64,000 nucleotides of DNA from Lytechinus variegatus (GCF_018143015.1 NC_054757.1:19644285-19708284); one strand, 5' to 3'. Positions 24,201 through 34,561 are shown, counted from the first letter of the stretch. Made by a program: numbers and translations. Notes: generated by a model from the letters alone, not told the origin.

Positions 24201-27200
24201 GGAATGTGGCAAAGATGCATAGCACCTTTAAAGTGGGATTTGTGCTGAAAGATGTGTCACAGACCATTGGCAAGTTGCTTAAGTATTTGACAGAAAAAAA
24301 TGAAGGAGAAAGGAAGGGGAAAAGGAAGAAGAGAAGAAAAAGGAGCAAATAGTGTTGTGTATATAGATTGGATGAGAATAGAAGAGTGGGAAAGAGAGGA
24401 AAGATGAAGAGAAAATATGGAAGGAAAACAAAATCAAAGAACAACAAATTGGAAGAATAAAAAGAATGAATCACAGGGAAAGAAAGAACACCCTTTGTGG
24501 GGATAAGGAAGAAAAATGTAAAGATAGATGTATAAATAAAATAAGACAAAATGAGGGGAAGAAGAGATGATAGAGATTATCAGGAATAAAAAGAGGAGAA
24601 ATTAAAGAAGGAAGATGAAATGTGAAAAGGCCGGAAAGAAGGAAGGGAAAGATTGAGATATATATAGATTGATGTCATAATACTTAGTAGTATATCAATG
24701 ACTTACGAACATTATATACATGTAGTTCTGTAGCTGACACCTGGTAGTTATCATTTGTTGAATAACACACAAAAAGATTCTCTTTGTTTTCCTCTGTCTC
24801 TGTCTTGCTCTCTATTTCTCTCTCTCTCTCTTGCTCCCTAGGACCAATCCTACCAACTCAGTCACAGAGAAGATGCTTGCCAAACGTCTCAGCTTCAGTT
24901 GTCGGGTGGTGTCCAGGAACGGGAACATGGCCCTAAAAGAGCTCTGTGGTTTCTATTTCGCTCTCGACAAGACAATGACCATCTACGAATTCAGGCAGTT
25001 TGGTAAAAAGTGAGTATGTCCAAGGCCCTGTCCTACAATGGAGCAGGATTGATCCAATCATTCTCAACTACGGACAGCCAGTGACACCAGAATTCTTAGT
25101 TTATAATCAATCACACCTATCCCTTTAAAAACAAGAATGATCAGCACAATGAGAGCTATAAGAATACATGTACATTAATATTTTTCTTATTTATTGGACA
25201 TGATACAATATTTATTAACAACAGTTGCCTGCTTAATCATTGTCATTTCTTAAAGTAACCAAATTATTATGAATCAAGAAAGCAATTGCATGAACAAATA
25301 CAATTTCAAACATTGTGGTATAATGCCAGTTCTCTGATGTTTTGTTTCGTTTACCCAGAGCTTCAGCTTTGCCATTCATCAAGAGAGATAAATACAGAAG
25401 GAGAGTTGGGAGGAGAAAAGGAATGTTGTACACTGCGCAGGATTTAACAAGGGTAAGAAGGACTTAACATGCAGTTTGAAGATAATGCATACATGTATAT
25501 GTGATCTGGGTAACTGCACTCCTTACGACTGGTCCACGATTCAATTTTAGAACAAATCGCATTTAGCTCATTTTCTGAAAATGTGAATGAAAATTATATT
25601 TTTGTTTGAGGTGGAAATTTTACTCTGCTAATCCTCCATTTACAGCTTAAAAGTATTGGAAATGCATAAAAGGTTCTGCGAGTTATTACTGGAATTCTTG
25701 TTAAAAAGACATGACAGAGACTTCTGATTGAATGCCTAATTGTACTTTCTTTGATATACCTGTCTTTATATTCTCTTGCTGAATTTTGGTTAAGCTAACA
25801 GTTTTCTATTTTTCTTTCCACAAACAAGGGTGAAGATCTTAGTTTTGAGACAGAGGATCAGCCATCTTTACCGGAGTGTCTTCAAAAGAAACCGGTCGTC
25901 GTTCTCAGAGTCACCGATGTCGATGAAGATATGAAGAAAGATTTTATGTAAGTTTTCAATTGATACATTGAGATAAACTCATCTTTATGTAATCATAAAA
26001 TTTTAGCTAAAAATCGATAATTCTGATGATCACTGACACAAAAAGGCATATTTGGGACATTAATATTACTTTGGGGAAAATATTTTATGGAATTCCATGC
26101 TTATTTTGCTAATTTCTCAGCAGCTACACACTTTTTTTCAAGAGCCATTTGCCACATATGTTTTATTTATACAAACATTTAGGTGTCAGGTTTTTTTTAG
26201 TTCAGTTGGAACTCATTTTGAAATCGTTGCCACAGTTGGAATTTATCTTTCAGTATACAGTACTTTGCACACAATTGCAATGGACGTGCTTGATGCATAT
26301 TGTACATGTAAATACCCTTGAATGCGCTGCATTGCCACATCACTTTCATAATTGTGTCATATTTTTTAATAAAAAGGAAATGGTGATTACATGTCATCAG
26401 AGTTTCCCTCACTTGCATAATTGCCTTTTATGTGCATTTCAAATACCGAAAAGCAAACGTTTTCAAATATCATGCATATTCATTCAGTTTCGATGAAATT
26501 TTCTGTGATCAGCTTGTTTGAACTTCATATTTTTGTTTATTCATATCAACTTTTTGTTACGATGAACTTTACCTTTCATATAATATACATGTAAAACTTC
26601 ATATTCAAGTTGTTTATAAAGTCAGTTGTTGTTTCACCAATCGTTTTATGAAACACCCCTCTTGATATTTTCAAATTATTTTTTTGTTTAGTTTCGGAGA
26701 TAATGTACCATACAATGATGTAGAGCTGAGGAAGGGAATGAACCCGCAGAGAGCTCGTCAAGAAACAGAGGACTGGAAACTAATATCTCATGTTCAAAGT
26801 AAGTACTATAAACATGTTTTTTTATGATGCAGGGAGAGTCACAAGTTGAGTCCAATTCTCTATGGACATGGTATGTGAATGGAACTTGATTGTTTGTGTT
26901 TGTTGTTATTTTTGTGGTTAAAAAAACAGGATGCCTCTTTTCAGACTGAAGTCTGAATTAAGACTACATGTATATCATCTTACCATCAGCCATAGAAAAT
27001 ACATTTTTATGCATAAAAGTGCTGATTCTAGATGATTTTCAGACTTATTTTTTTGTCAATTCTGAGTGGCATCCCTGAATATTACAAGTGCTTAGGACAC
27101 AGAACAGTTTGACATATTATTTTGCTTGTTAACTCTGCAATTTTGCATTTTCTTCAAAACACAGTTTTTTATTTCATGCATAAAAATTCTTTGTCATTTT

Positions 27201-30032
27201 GTTTAATTTTGCTGGGATTCATTTGTAATGTGTTACAACAATTCATGTTTATCCAGATGAAGTTCATAAGCAGATCAAGAGCCGAGCATCACGGACATTA
27301 ACAGGGCTTGGGAAACACTTCAAGAAGCTTGACAAATCAGGGGATGGTACTCTAGATAAAGAAGAGCTGATGGAAGCACTCAACACTTATCGCATCAAGA
27401 TAGATAAAAAGGTGAGTTTTCATGGTAGCTAAATGTAGATGATAGGCTGGATGATCATGGTGATACATTTATTAATAATAATAGTCAGCTCTTGTATAGA
27501 TCAAGAAGGACTGGATATTATTACCCCGCTGTAGCTCAAGCAGGCTTCCAGTGCTCAGTGCATTTCAAGAAATAAATTTCTACTAGGTACCCATTCACCT
27601 CACCTGAGTTGAGTGCAGCACAATTTGGATAAATTTCTTTTGCTGAAGGAATTTACGCCATGGCCGGGATTTGAACCCACGACCCTCTGTTTCAAAGTCC
27701 GGAGACTAATTAATTCGAGCTTAGTGAAATAGAGTGAAAGACGAAAAACAAATTGCCAAAAATTCAGAAATAAAGTGGTTCCTTTTTTCTCCAAGGTCTT
27801 TGCTTGATACAGACAGATCTCTATGATATTCAGTTTCAAAACTTAGATTTGAAACTTTTTTTGGGGGTCCAAAATGCAAAAATTTAAGATTTCGGTTATT
27901 TTAAACAATTGTTGATATTACAATGGTGAAAAGGAGCATTACTCTTTTTAAGCATTGTGAATAGAGAATTTCATTTAAGCTTATATTTAAGTTCATTTTA
28001 ATAAATTACTGCTTAGAAAATAAATTATGTTTGGTTCTGGTAATGCGCACAGGCGATAGTTAATTCATTTATTCAAGTACAGGCCCAGAATTCGGGTATT
28101 TTAAGGTCAAGTGCTCTTTTCTCTTTGTTGTGAAATGAGGGGAAAATGATCATATGAGCATACAGTGGATTTCTATTAATTCTTTGGTGCATGTGCATTA
28201 TCTTTTCCATGAATATCAAAGGAGAAAGATCATCACTAGCATTCCATTCCATGTGCCTCTCATTGAATATAAATATTTTTCTTTTCAGCTCTTTGATCAG
28301 CTTTGGTTGATAATTGATCAGAACGGAGATGGAGCAATTGATTATAGTGAATTCTGCAGAGCATTTATTGGTGAAATGAATGAATTCAGAAAACATTACG
28401 TTATCAAGGTAAGTGTATGTAGATATTATCATCATTATTCCCATCTTTATTATCATCATCTTCATCGTCATCATCATCTTTATCATCATCACCATCACTA
28501 TCATCATTATCATCATCATTATCACCACCACTTTTATCATCACCACCATCACCTCCATCATCATCTTGATCATCATCATATCTTTTTCACCAAATTTGTT
28601 CATTTCAGTAATGTAATATTTTATTTTGCACAATTGGACATATCTTTGTTATACCCGGGACACATTTGCTGGTATTTTGATAAGTAAACCTCTACTTAAC
28701 CCTAGCCTACACTAGAATTTTAAACTACAGGTTTCATGATATTTCTTCCATATTTGTAGCATTTATAATGTACCAATTACATGTACTTCCTTCAAATGCA
28801 TTATACAGTGCATTTTTGCCTTTCCCTATTCCCATTTCACAACTCAAATCATTTTTGACCACTTTTTGCTGCAGGAAAAGAATTAAAATTGTTCAAGCCA
28901 GTGATGCATGCATGAGTTCACATAATATAAAGAAAACACATGAACAGACATATGTATTTAAGATTTTGACGTCCCTGGCTTTCCATACTCATGGGATTAA
29001 TCACAATTCCATGAGATGCCATTCTGTAGTTGAGGGTGTTTTGTCTCCATCTCAATGATGCGCTGCTTGTGATTTTGTAAGGCTTTCAAGAAGATTGATC
29101 CGAATAAGTCCGGGACTGCTGCATTGATGAAGTCCAATTTTATTATTTTTTTTTAATAGCCTTTAAGGTGATTGATCCAAATAGGTCTGGGCCAGCTGAT
29201 AAAAAAGAAGTCAAGTTTTTTTTACAGGCATTCAAGAAGATCGAGGCCAAAAAGTCAGAGACTGCTAACACAGATGAAGTCAATATTTTGTTCACATGCA
29301 TTTAAGAAGGTTGTGCAAATATGTGTACATGTAAGTCTGGGACTGCCAGTATGGAAGTCAAGAAGTCATTTTTTTTTTTACAAGCATGTAAGATTGATGC
29401 CAGCAAGCCCGGGACTGCTGGAATCTATAAAGTACATAAAGTAAAAAAAGTTCTTTTTTTTTCAACAGGCATTTAAGAAGATTGATGCAAATAAGTCCGG
29501 AACTGCTGGTATCGATGAAGTCAAGAAGTTCTTTTGCACTCACAAGCATCCTCATGTTATCTCAGGTAAGAAAGAAAGTAAAAAAAAGGAAGTTGTTGGA
29601 CAAAGGACAACAAACATAAGCTTTTTATTTTTGTCTTATGTAGGAAGCATAAAATATTAAAAATTACACTGCAAAGAAAAAAAGTACCAAATCTTTTGGC
29701 AGATAATCTGTTCAATGAGAGAAAAAACAAAACTTGATCTAGAAGAGGTACATGTATATAACATACATTTTGTATTGTTTAGTTTAAAGAGTTGATTTAA
29801 CGTGGGTAAATGCTCTTTTTATTGAAGGTAGATAGTTTACCTGTATTTGAATTTGTTTTTTTCAGGCAAGTCTACAGAGCAACAAGTTCTGACTGAGTTC
29901 CTGGACGTGTTTGGACCTCGAGTGAAGGAGATATCTTATGGGGAGTTTGAAGACTACTATGAGGGTGTCAGCATTGCTACAAAGAGCGATGACGATTTCA
30001 TGAACTTACTCCAGGGGTGTTGGACGTTGTAA
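14502..30032 (+). CDS. CAPS2: Calcyphosine-2-like EF-hand protein, 16 coding exons
   Basis: Exons: 14502-14657, 15719-15789, 16209-16319, 17062-17233, 18128-18240, 20674-20770, 21626-21693, 23309-23413, 24842-25009, 25359-25452, 25829-25947, 26692-26798, 27257-27411, 28289-28408, 29469-29565, 29866-30032. Their lengths sum to 1920 nt and the phases fit at every junction, giving 639 residues and a TAA stop. Residues 1-300 are basic, polar and probably disordered. Residues 300-460 form a conserved-looking middle part. EF-hands fill the C-terminus (loops near 486-497, 522-533, 558-569), and the end has the calcyphosine-type motif EFEDYYEGVSI. No signal peptide or membrane segment is visible, so a cytosolic calcium sensor is likely; the cellular role of CAPS2 is poorly known. 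The ATG was chosen because AG acceptors lie just upstream (14491-14500), implying an unseen noncoding first exon. The exon 5 acceptor (18126-18127) is the least certain junction. The family name rests on remembered similarity, not a search. Confidence 0.88.
15227..15495 (+). repeat. tRNA-derived SINE, near-complete copy
   Basis: It lies in CAPS2 intron 1. The A box is near TGTGGCCCAGTGGATTAG and the B box GGTTCGAATCC; then comes the family body (ATTTCCTTCAGCAAGAAACT, CTGCACTCAACCCAGGTGAG, AATGGGTACCGGTAGGAAG). Confidence 0.8.
17238..17480 (+). repeat. tRNA-Met-like SINE adjacent to a CAPS2 donor
   Basis: The head reads ATGTTAGAGCATTGGACTCA and AAGGTTGTGAGTTCGAATCC, with CAT at the anticodon position. 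The body (TCAGCCAATATGACTGATTA, AGCAAGATGCTGTCCTGCTG) differs from the commoner SINE. It begins about 5 bases after the exon 4 splice donor. Confidence 0.65.
18263..20011. mobile_element. 1.75-kb DNA transposon with perfect 8-bp target duplication
   Basis: ATCCGCCC stands at 18255-18262 and again at 20012-20019. Terminal inverted repeats begin TAAGCCTGAGTC and extend through CGGTGTTCGA. An 8-bp duplication fits hAT-like or related superfamilies, but the tips are not classic hAT. The interior contains a degenerate direct duplication (about 18585-18860 versus 19050-19325, sharing TTCATGAATGGAA and ATATGAATTTAG). No transposase is seen, so it looks non-autonomous. It lies in CAPS2 intron 5, 22 bases after the exon. 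Confidence 0.75.
20826..21164 (-). repeat. tRNA-derived SINE, full-length
   Basis: On the minus strand the head reads GGGGTTGCCGTGGTCTAGTG with B box GGTTCGATTCC, then the shared SINE body; it has an internal ATT-rich expansion near 20960-20985. It lies in CAPS2 intron 6. Confidence 0.8.
22078..22157 (-). repeat. SINE head fragment
   Basis: Minus-strand sequence matches the head of the preceding SINE (GGGGGCGCCGTAGTCTAGTG) but stops before the body. Confidence 0.6.
22804..22998 (+). mobile_element. Repeat with CAGAGCTGCCAA termini, copy 1
   Basis: It shares AGTACxGATTTTC, AGAAGAATACTGATGGT and AAAATACTGATTTCCTCACC with the inverted copies at 50638-50844 and 55884-56088. Its right terminus is missing where the next element begins. 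Confidence 0.65.
22999..23288 (+). mobile_element. Copy of the GGCCCGTATTCTGAA MITE family
   Basis: It contains AACTTAGACCATGGTCT and ends AACCTGACTTCCGAATACAG. It abuts exon 8 of CAPS2 (23309), so the exon 8 acceptor lies only about 20 bases beyond it. Confidence 0.55.
23424..24235. repeat. GGAAAGACGCAT minisatellite interrupted by a MITE
   Basis: Units of about 30-40 bp containing GTAGGAAAGACGCATAATGCC recur at about 23975, 24010, 24030, 24073 and 24110. Larger related blocks of about 105 bp flank (23424-23535 and 24134-24235, sharing TTTCCCACA and AATGGGGAATGT-type words). An unrelated MITE-like block (23546-23945) sits between. It lies in CAPS2 intron 8. Confidence 0.65.
24290..24660. 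repeat. Polypurine tract
   Basis: About 370 bases are almost wholly A and G on the plus strand, a candidate for triplex or H-DNA formation. Open frames on the minus strand here are low-complexity artefacts. Confidence 0.7.
24842..26798 (+). CDS. CAPS2: CAPS2 central exons 9-12 (residues ~298-461)
   Basis: Four exons (24842-25009, 25359-25452, 25829-25947, 26692-26798) encode the most structured-looking part upstream of the EF-hands. Segments include RLSFSCRVVSRNG, ELCGFYFALDKTMTIYEFRQ and KKPVVVLRVTDVDEDM. The mix of beta-like hydrophobic runs and conserved aromatics suggests a folded domain of the CAPS2 family, to which I can give no name. The acceptor of exon 9 follows an almost pure TC microsatellite (about 24780-24835), which serves as its polypyrimidine tract. 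Confidence 0.82.
27257..27411 (+). CDS. CAPS2: CAPS2 exon 13: EF-hand 1
   Basis: The exon encodes one helix-loop-helix with the canonical 12-residue loop DKSGDGTLDKEE. Acidic or oxygen ligands stand at loop positions 1 (D), 3 (S), 5 (D), 9 (D) and 12 (E), with Gly at 6, so calcium binding is expected. The flanking helices are GKHFKKL and LMEALNTY. The exon starts in phase 1 and ends in phase 0 at AAG|GTGAGT. Confidence 0.93.
27465..27715 (-). repeat. tRNA-derived SINE
   Basis: It has the shared body plus B box GGGTTCAAATCC and GACTTTGAAACAGAGGGTCG on the minus strand, like the copy at 15227. It lies in CAPS2 intron 13. Confidence 0.75.
28289..28408 (+). CDS. CAPS2: CAPS2 exon 14: EF-hand 2
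   Basis: The exon has exactly 40 codons and begins LFDQLWLIID. The canonical loop DQNGDGAIDYSE has D, N, D, D and E at positions 1, 3, 5, 9 and 12, followed by FCRAFIGEMNEFRKHYVIK. Acceptor TTTTCAG and donor AAG|GTAAGT are strong. A CATCAT-type microsatellite begins about 10 bases after the donor. Confidence 0.93.
28418..28582. repeat. CATCAT microsatellite
   Basis: An imperfect trinucleotide run directly follows exon 14 of CAPS2. Poly-His frames here are artefacts. Confidence 0.9.
29082..29445 (+). pseudogene. Five decayed tandem copies of CAPS2 exon 15 (3' intron end plus exon start)
   Basis: Copies start at about 29082, 29159, 29228, 29298 and 29382 and point at the real exon at 29469. 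Spacing is 69-87 bases. Each repeats GCxTTxAAGAAGATTGATGCC-like sequence and a GGGACTGCT-like word; most are preceded by a T run and AG. None keeps the exon's second half or its donor. Copy 3 (29228) has the best acceptor (TTTTTTTACAG) and 25 open codons before a stop; its EF ligands are changed (ID to IE, N to K). Copies 1, 4 and 5 carry small deletions or insertions. Confidence 0.8.
29469..29565 (+). CDS. CAPS2: CAPS2 exon 15: EF-hand 3 (parent of the upstream copies)
   Basis: The exon reads AFKKIDANKSGTAGIDEVKK and then a His/Cys-containing tail. The EF loop DANKSGTAGIDE keeps D, N, S and T at positions 1, 3, 5 and 7 and E at 12, but has Ala at the usually hydrophobic position 8 and Gly at 9. 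It may therefore bind calcium weakly. The acceptor is TTTTTTCAACAG and the donor TCAG|GTAAG. Five damaged copies of its first part lie directly upstream (29082-29445); only this copy keeps the full exon and its donor. Confidence 0.9.
29866..30032 (+). CDS. CAPS2: CAPS2 exon 16: C-terminal degenerate EF-hand and stop
   Basis: The last coding exon gives 54 residues and a TAA stop at 30030-30032. It contains LTEFLDVFGPRVKEISYGEF, a helix-loop-helix whose loop lacks the Asp ligands of a working EF-hand, then EDYYEGVSI and the ending MNLLQGCWTL. A degenerate last EF-hand followed by a Trp near the C-terminus is typical of calcyphosines. Confidence 0.92.
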
Positions 30033-30043
30033 GTGATGTATGA

Positions 30044-30049
30044 AATAAA
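30044..30049 (+). terminator. CAPS2 polyadenylation signal
   Basis: AATAAA lies 11 bases after the CAPS2 stop codon. If used, the 3' untranslated region would be only about 35-40 nt long. The next kilobase shows no other exon-like sequence. Confidence 0.6.
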
Positions 30050-31076
30050 GTTTAAGAAGTAAAAAAACTTGTCTGGTCTTCTGAACTTTGCTTTAATGAA
30101 ACTCTGGTCCTTATCTCTCGCCCCCCTTAAAAGGACAACCATATGCTTGTTCCAGTTTCGTAGAGATATCCCCTGAGGCAACTTGTTAAAAGTCTGTGCC
30201 ATGTCTTCTATCAGGACTTTACTACAAAGACACTATGCATCTTTCGACAGCAGCCTTCCTACATTCTCCTTTATTTTGTCTTCGATAAAATGTGAGGATT
30301 TGTATTGAAAATTTGCTAGTATTCTGTATAGTTTCTTCAAACTTTTCTGCTCACATTTTCGGCATGATTCAGCTTCATGTCACTGTGCATAAATCACCCT
30401 TCTAAACATGAATTTAATATTCCCCCAAGTCAAAAGCGATAATTTCAGGGTAATCAAAACATGTGTTAAATTCAACTCTAGTGAAACATGTTTCTGTGGT
30501 CTCAATAGCTTGACTTAGGCATAATCACCTGGGCTGGTATTCAGTTAAAAACTTGGATTAGGCAAATGCAAAATAAGTACATTTCTCAGTTGAGTTAAAT
30601 AGTTTGTATTCAGTTTGATAATTGCATTTTACGTTAGTAAGCAAGAATAAGTAAGCCAAAATACTTTTACTGAGGAAGGAAATTACTAATTCTATGACCT
30701 ATGTATTCATTCAATACAGGCCCTGCATTTAAGTTTCTTGCATGAAAAAATGAATGACTAAATAAAAAGGAAAATCAAAATACAGACCACCTATCGTAGA
30801 TGGATTAATTTGAATTCCATTTTTGTCTTTCCTTCAGTTTGATGATTATATTTTATATTAAATTATTTTTAGTTATTCACAACAACTTGAAGGAAATAGC
30901 ATTTGGTGAAGACGATTACCTGTTGTTCAATTGTACTTTTTAACTTGTGCAAATAATATGCTAAGCTCTTCTTAATTTTCTTCTGTATATTAGACATAAT
31001 ATTTCTGGTGGCTACATGTTATGTACTGTTATCAAGGAGAGTGTGCCATGCCTGGCATTGGTGACAAAAAATCTCC

Positions 31077-31646
31077 AGCTGGGTGTTTCATAAAGCTGTT
31101 CGTAAGTTAAAGTGATTGGTTAACATTGGTTTGACTTTTAAAAAATCTGAGCCAGAAGGTCGCACTTGCCACCTGTGTCTGTGATATGTTACAAAAATGA
31201 AGCCCAGAAAAAATTACGTTCAAAAATAATTATTTAGTGCTTCAAAAATTAAAATATAAAGTGACCGGAAACACCATCTTAATTTCATCCCATACACTTA
31301 TGTGTACTATTTAGGCGTCTATAAGACACCTATTTACAAAATCAGGGTTTACCTTGTAGTTTTAGCTTTTCATTCTCAATAATGGTTGTTTTCATTGTTT
31401 ACTAGTTCAAATACATGCACTTGTACACATGTTTCATCTTGGTTTGAGAATTTTTTAAATCGGCTGCTCACAAAGTCAAACAATACCTTTAAGAGCAATT
31501 TTAAGAACGACTGGTGAAGCATTCTTATGCGCTAGATAATCGCCAGTGAACATTTAATGATGAATATCATCTACCACAAGAAAGAATTACCAGTTGTTCT
31601 TTAAGTCACTCATTAACTTACAAACAGCTTTAAGAAACGGCCCACA
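31077..31646. mobile_element. MITE (GTGTTTCATAAAGCTGTTCG family) split by another element
   Basis: Left GGGTGTTTCATAAAGCTGTT and right AACTTACAAACAGCTTTAAG match the ends of the intact neighbour at 31696-31883, and its interior (GTGAACATTTAATGATGAAT) is at 31545-31565. A foreign block of about 360 bp (about 31116-31485) lies inside. Confidence 0.6.
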
Positions 31647-31695
31647 TAATTTATAGCTCACTTCTCTGTGATCTACATGCTAATTAAGAGTTTGA

Positions 31696-31883
31696 AATTC
31701 CTGGTGGCTGTTTCATAAAGCTGTTCGTAAGTTCAGAGCGACTTTAAGAACGACCGGTGAACCTGTCTTACGCGCTAAGTTATTGTCAATGAACATTTTG
31801 GTGCATATCACTTACCACAAGAAATGATCACCAGTCGTTCTTAAAGTTGCTCTTAACTTACGAACAGCTTTATGAAACACCCA
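31696..31883. mobile_element. MITE, intact copy, GTGTTTCATAAAGCTGTTCG family
   Basis: Terminal inverted repeats of about 55 bp: left GTTTCATAAAGCTGTTCGTA, continuing through ACTTTAAGAACGACCGGTG, mirrored at the right end. Confidence 0.75.
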
Positions 31884-32159
31884 CCGGGTTCAACTCATGG
31901 TCATGTTAATACAGTAATTGTGCTTTTTAAAATGGGTCTATTTATTCTTGCCATTGAGGAAAGTGAACAAATTTTATTTGAGGGAGTACTGGAAAATATG
32001 GTGTTGCTAAAAGATGCAGAATTGAAAATCATATTTACAATAGAGTTCTGACAAATATCTCTATAATGCTCATTGATAAATTCAGCTTGTAGATGTGAGA
32101 AATATAGAAATGAAATTAGTATATTTGAAATTATGTTTTGAAAGAGATTAAATGACTAT

Positions 32160-32657
32160 TAAAGGGGGAGTTCACTCTGATGTCATGTTTTTGATAACCG
32201 GAAAAAAAGAGAGAAACACATCAACAAAGATTTGACAAATGTCCAACAGAGTATGACAGAGTAATATATTCTTTATATTTGTATATATCACATGTAAGTA
32301 GCTCCTCATATATATATTTTGGGTGATATAAATAGACCTTCCCATAAAATGAAATTTTCTCATAGAAAATGAAAAAGATTATACTGTTTCATTCAATATA
32401 TCATCAGACTAGTTTTTCATACAGACAGAAGAAAATATTTTCAGTCATCATGAACAATTACACAATTCAAGGGATTTATGAAAAAATGTTACATGACATA
32501 TTTTTAGCTGCTTGCTTATGTCATCGCAAAGTTCAAACTATTTAAAAAGAAGTACTCATTCTGTTATTTTTGATGGATTTTTTATCAAATCTGCATTGAT
32601 ATGTTTCTCTTGTTTTTCTGCTAATCAGGTAATAATTGAGGGGAACTTCCCCTTTTT
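32160..32657. mobile_element. MITE-like element with AAAGGGGGAGTTC ends
   Basis: Left AAAGGGGGAGTTCAC faces GGGGAACTTCCCCTTTTT; inner blocks AGAGAAACACATCAACAAAG and GATATGTTTCTCTTG are also mirrored. Confidence 0.6.
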
Positions 32658-32702
32658 AAGATGTATGTTACATTCCAAAGGCATTTTTTAGTCACACTGA
32701 AC

Positions 32703-32927
32703 CTTCTGGGGGTGTTTCACAAAGATTTAAGTATGACTTAAAGTCGCACTTAAATGCCTGGTTGCGTACGGTATAAAAGGCATGACAGCGTTGGTCAGAT
32801 CATTCCAAGCGGACGCACACTAACGCATTTTGATCAATAAGATTTACATGTTGCAAATCATGTATGCATCAACATTTAAGTGCGACTCCAAGTCATACCT
32901 AAATCTTTGTGAAACACCCCCCTCCTG
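32703..32927. mobile_element. MITE with about 50-bp inverted repeats
   Basis: GGGGGTGTTTCACAAAGATT through TCGCACTTAAATG is mirrored at 32873-32925 with few mismatches. Confidence 0.75.
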
Positions 32928-33119
32928 GGCTCTGTAGATATGCTTTATGAGAATGTTTATTATAATTGAATTTGAATCAGTGTACAGGTACAGTGTGATA
33001 TTGATATAACTTATTATTATCATGTAACATATATGAATTATATATGATTAAAATATTAATTTAATTATATATAAACTATATTTCTTGCAATTTTTACTAA
33101 ATGGTTGAAACAGAGAGAG

Positions 33120-33310
33120 GGGGGGGGGGGTGAGAGTGAGATGAAGAGATGTTTGTATTATTATTGAAAGAGGGGAGAGACACCAAAAAAAGAATGGGCG
33201 GGGGGGCAAAATGAAGGGGATCAGATTGGAGCAGTTATAGGGGGAGATATAGAGAAGACAGATGTGAGGAGGAGGAGGTGGAGGAAAGAAAAAAGAGAAG
33301 TTTCAATATC
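33120..33310. repeat. G-run and polypurine tract
   Basis: A G run at about 33120-33131 and A/G-rich sequence follow. The 70-residue frame at 33264 is only purine-coded basic sequence at its start. Confidence 0.6.
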
Positions 33311-33593
33311 CTCCAAATTAATAACGTTACGGCGATTTACTCACCCTAATAATATTGACAAGGGAAGAGAGCAAGAAATTTCAGACGTGTTCATATTGAC
33401 ATGCTGGAATTATTCACAATGGAAATATATTTTTTCACCATCAGTCAGTAAATATTTGGACAAGATCTTTAAATAATGAATATCAGACCATTTTATTTGC
33501 CAACTCCTCCGGAGTACGGACCAGGTCCAAGAGCATGAACCAAAAAATAGAAACTACGCCATACATACCTTTGGCAAACATACCCTTTTTAAT

Positions 33594-33722
33594 ATTAAAG
33601 GTCCGTTTCATGAAGAATTGCAACCTAACAGTTCTCAGTAGCCAATCACGACCAAGTAATCCATGGAAGTTACAATAATGGAAAACTTATTATTGTTGTA
33701 AGTCATTGTGAAACGGGCCCCT
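33594..33722. mobile_element. Short MITE upstream of the GST
   Basis: GGTCCGTTTCATGAAG is opposed by CATTGTGAAACGGGCCC. It ends about 155 bases before the GST start codon, within the probable promoter region. Confidence 0.55.
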
Positions 33723-33876
33723 GCACGTGACCGAGAAATAATCCCTCTCGAGGTTGGGAGATAGTTAATGAGATAGTCTTCGACTCGGCTTCAATCGACA
33801 ACCTTCGACTGTACCAGTTTGTTAAGAGTTAGCATTATACTCAATTTCGGATTAGAATTTAAGTTTTTTTTATAAG

Positions 33877-34222
33877 ATGCCCACCTATAAGTTTTTCTAC
33901 TACGACGGTCGGGCTCGGGGAGAGCCGACGAGGATGCTTTTTGCTCTGGCGAATCAGAAGTTTGAAGATGTCCGTTTTCAGGTAGAAGGAGAAGAATGGA
34001 AGAAAGCAAAGAGTGATAAGAAACGTAAGATAATTCTATTCAAGATTCGAACTTAGAACCTCGTGTTCATTTCTGTATGATGATGTTGTTGTTGTTGGTG
34101 GTGATGGTGGTGATGATGATGATGATGAATTTAATGGTGATGGTGGCGATAGTGATGATGGAGATGTTTGCGATTATAATGGAGATAAAGATGACAAAAT
34201 TAATTTTGATTATCACATGTGC

Positions 34223-34261
<39 letters not shown>

Positions 34262-34561
34262 AGTGGTGGTGACGATGACGACGACGATGATGATGATGAT
34301 GATGATGATGATGACATTGATGGTAATGATGATGATTGATGATGATGATGATGATATTGATGGTAATGATGATGGTGGTGATGATGATGGTGATGATGAT
34401 GATGATGACGATGATGATGATGATGATCTTCATATCATTTCTTGTATATATGCAATTTCATTGCACAGGGTTCCCGTTTAGTGCTATACCGGTATTGGAT
34501 GTTTCAGGTCGTCTTATTGCCCAGAGTCGTGCCATATATCGCTATCTCGCCCGAGAATTCG
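33877..34561 (+). CDS. GST exons 1-2, glutathione-binding (thioredoxin-fold) domain
   Basis: Two exons encode residues 1 to about 80. The first intron (34025-34468) splits Arg50 (C|GG) and is almost filled by a GATGAT microsatellite; donor C|GTAAGA and acceptor TTGCACAG remain good. Trp41 is near the position of the sigma-class Trp that contacts glutathione. The start ATG is the first in frame; upstream lies an AT-rich leader without a clear TATA box. Confidence 0.9.

Noticed and set aside
24190-24549. 119-residue hydrophobic minus-strand frame, membrane-like
   Set aside because: It is the complement of a polypurine tract, so Phe/Leu/Ser content follows from composition.
28073-28687. 186- and 177-residue frames on both strands
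   Set aside because: Both run through the CATCAT microsatellite; the plus frame is only CAPS2 exon 14 extended into introns.
29082-29445. Additional working EF-hand exons of CAPS2
   Set aside because: The copies lack the second half and donor of exon 15 and mostly have shifted frames, so they cannot be spliced in as cassette exons.
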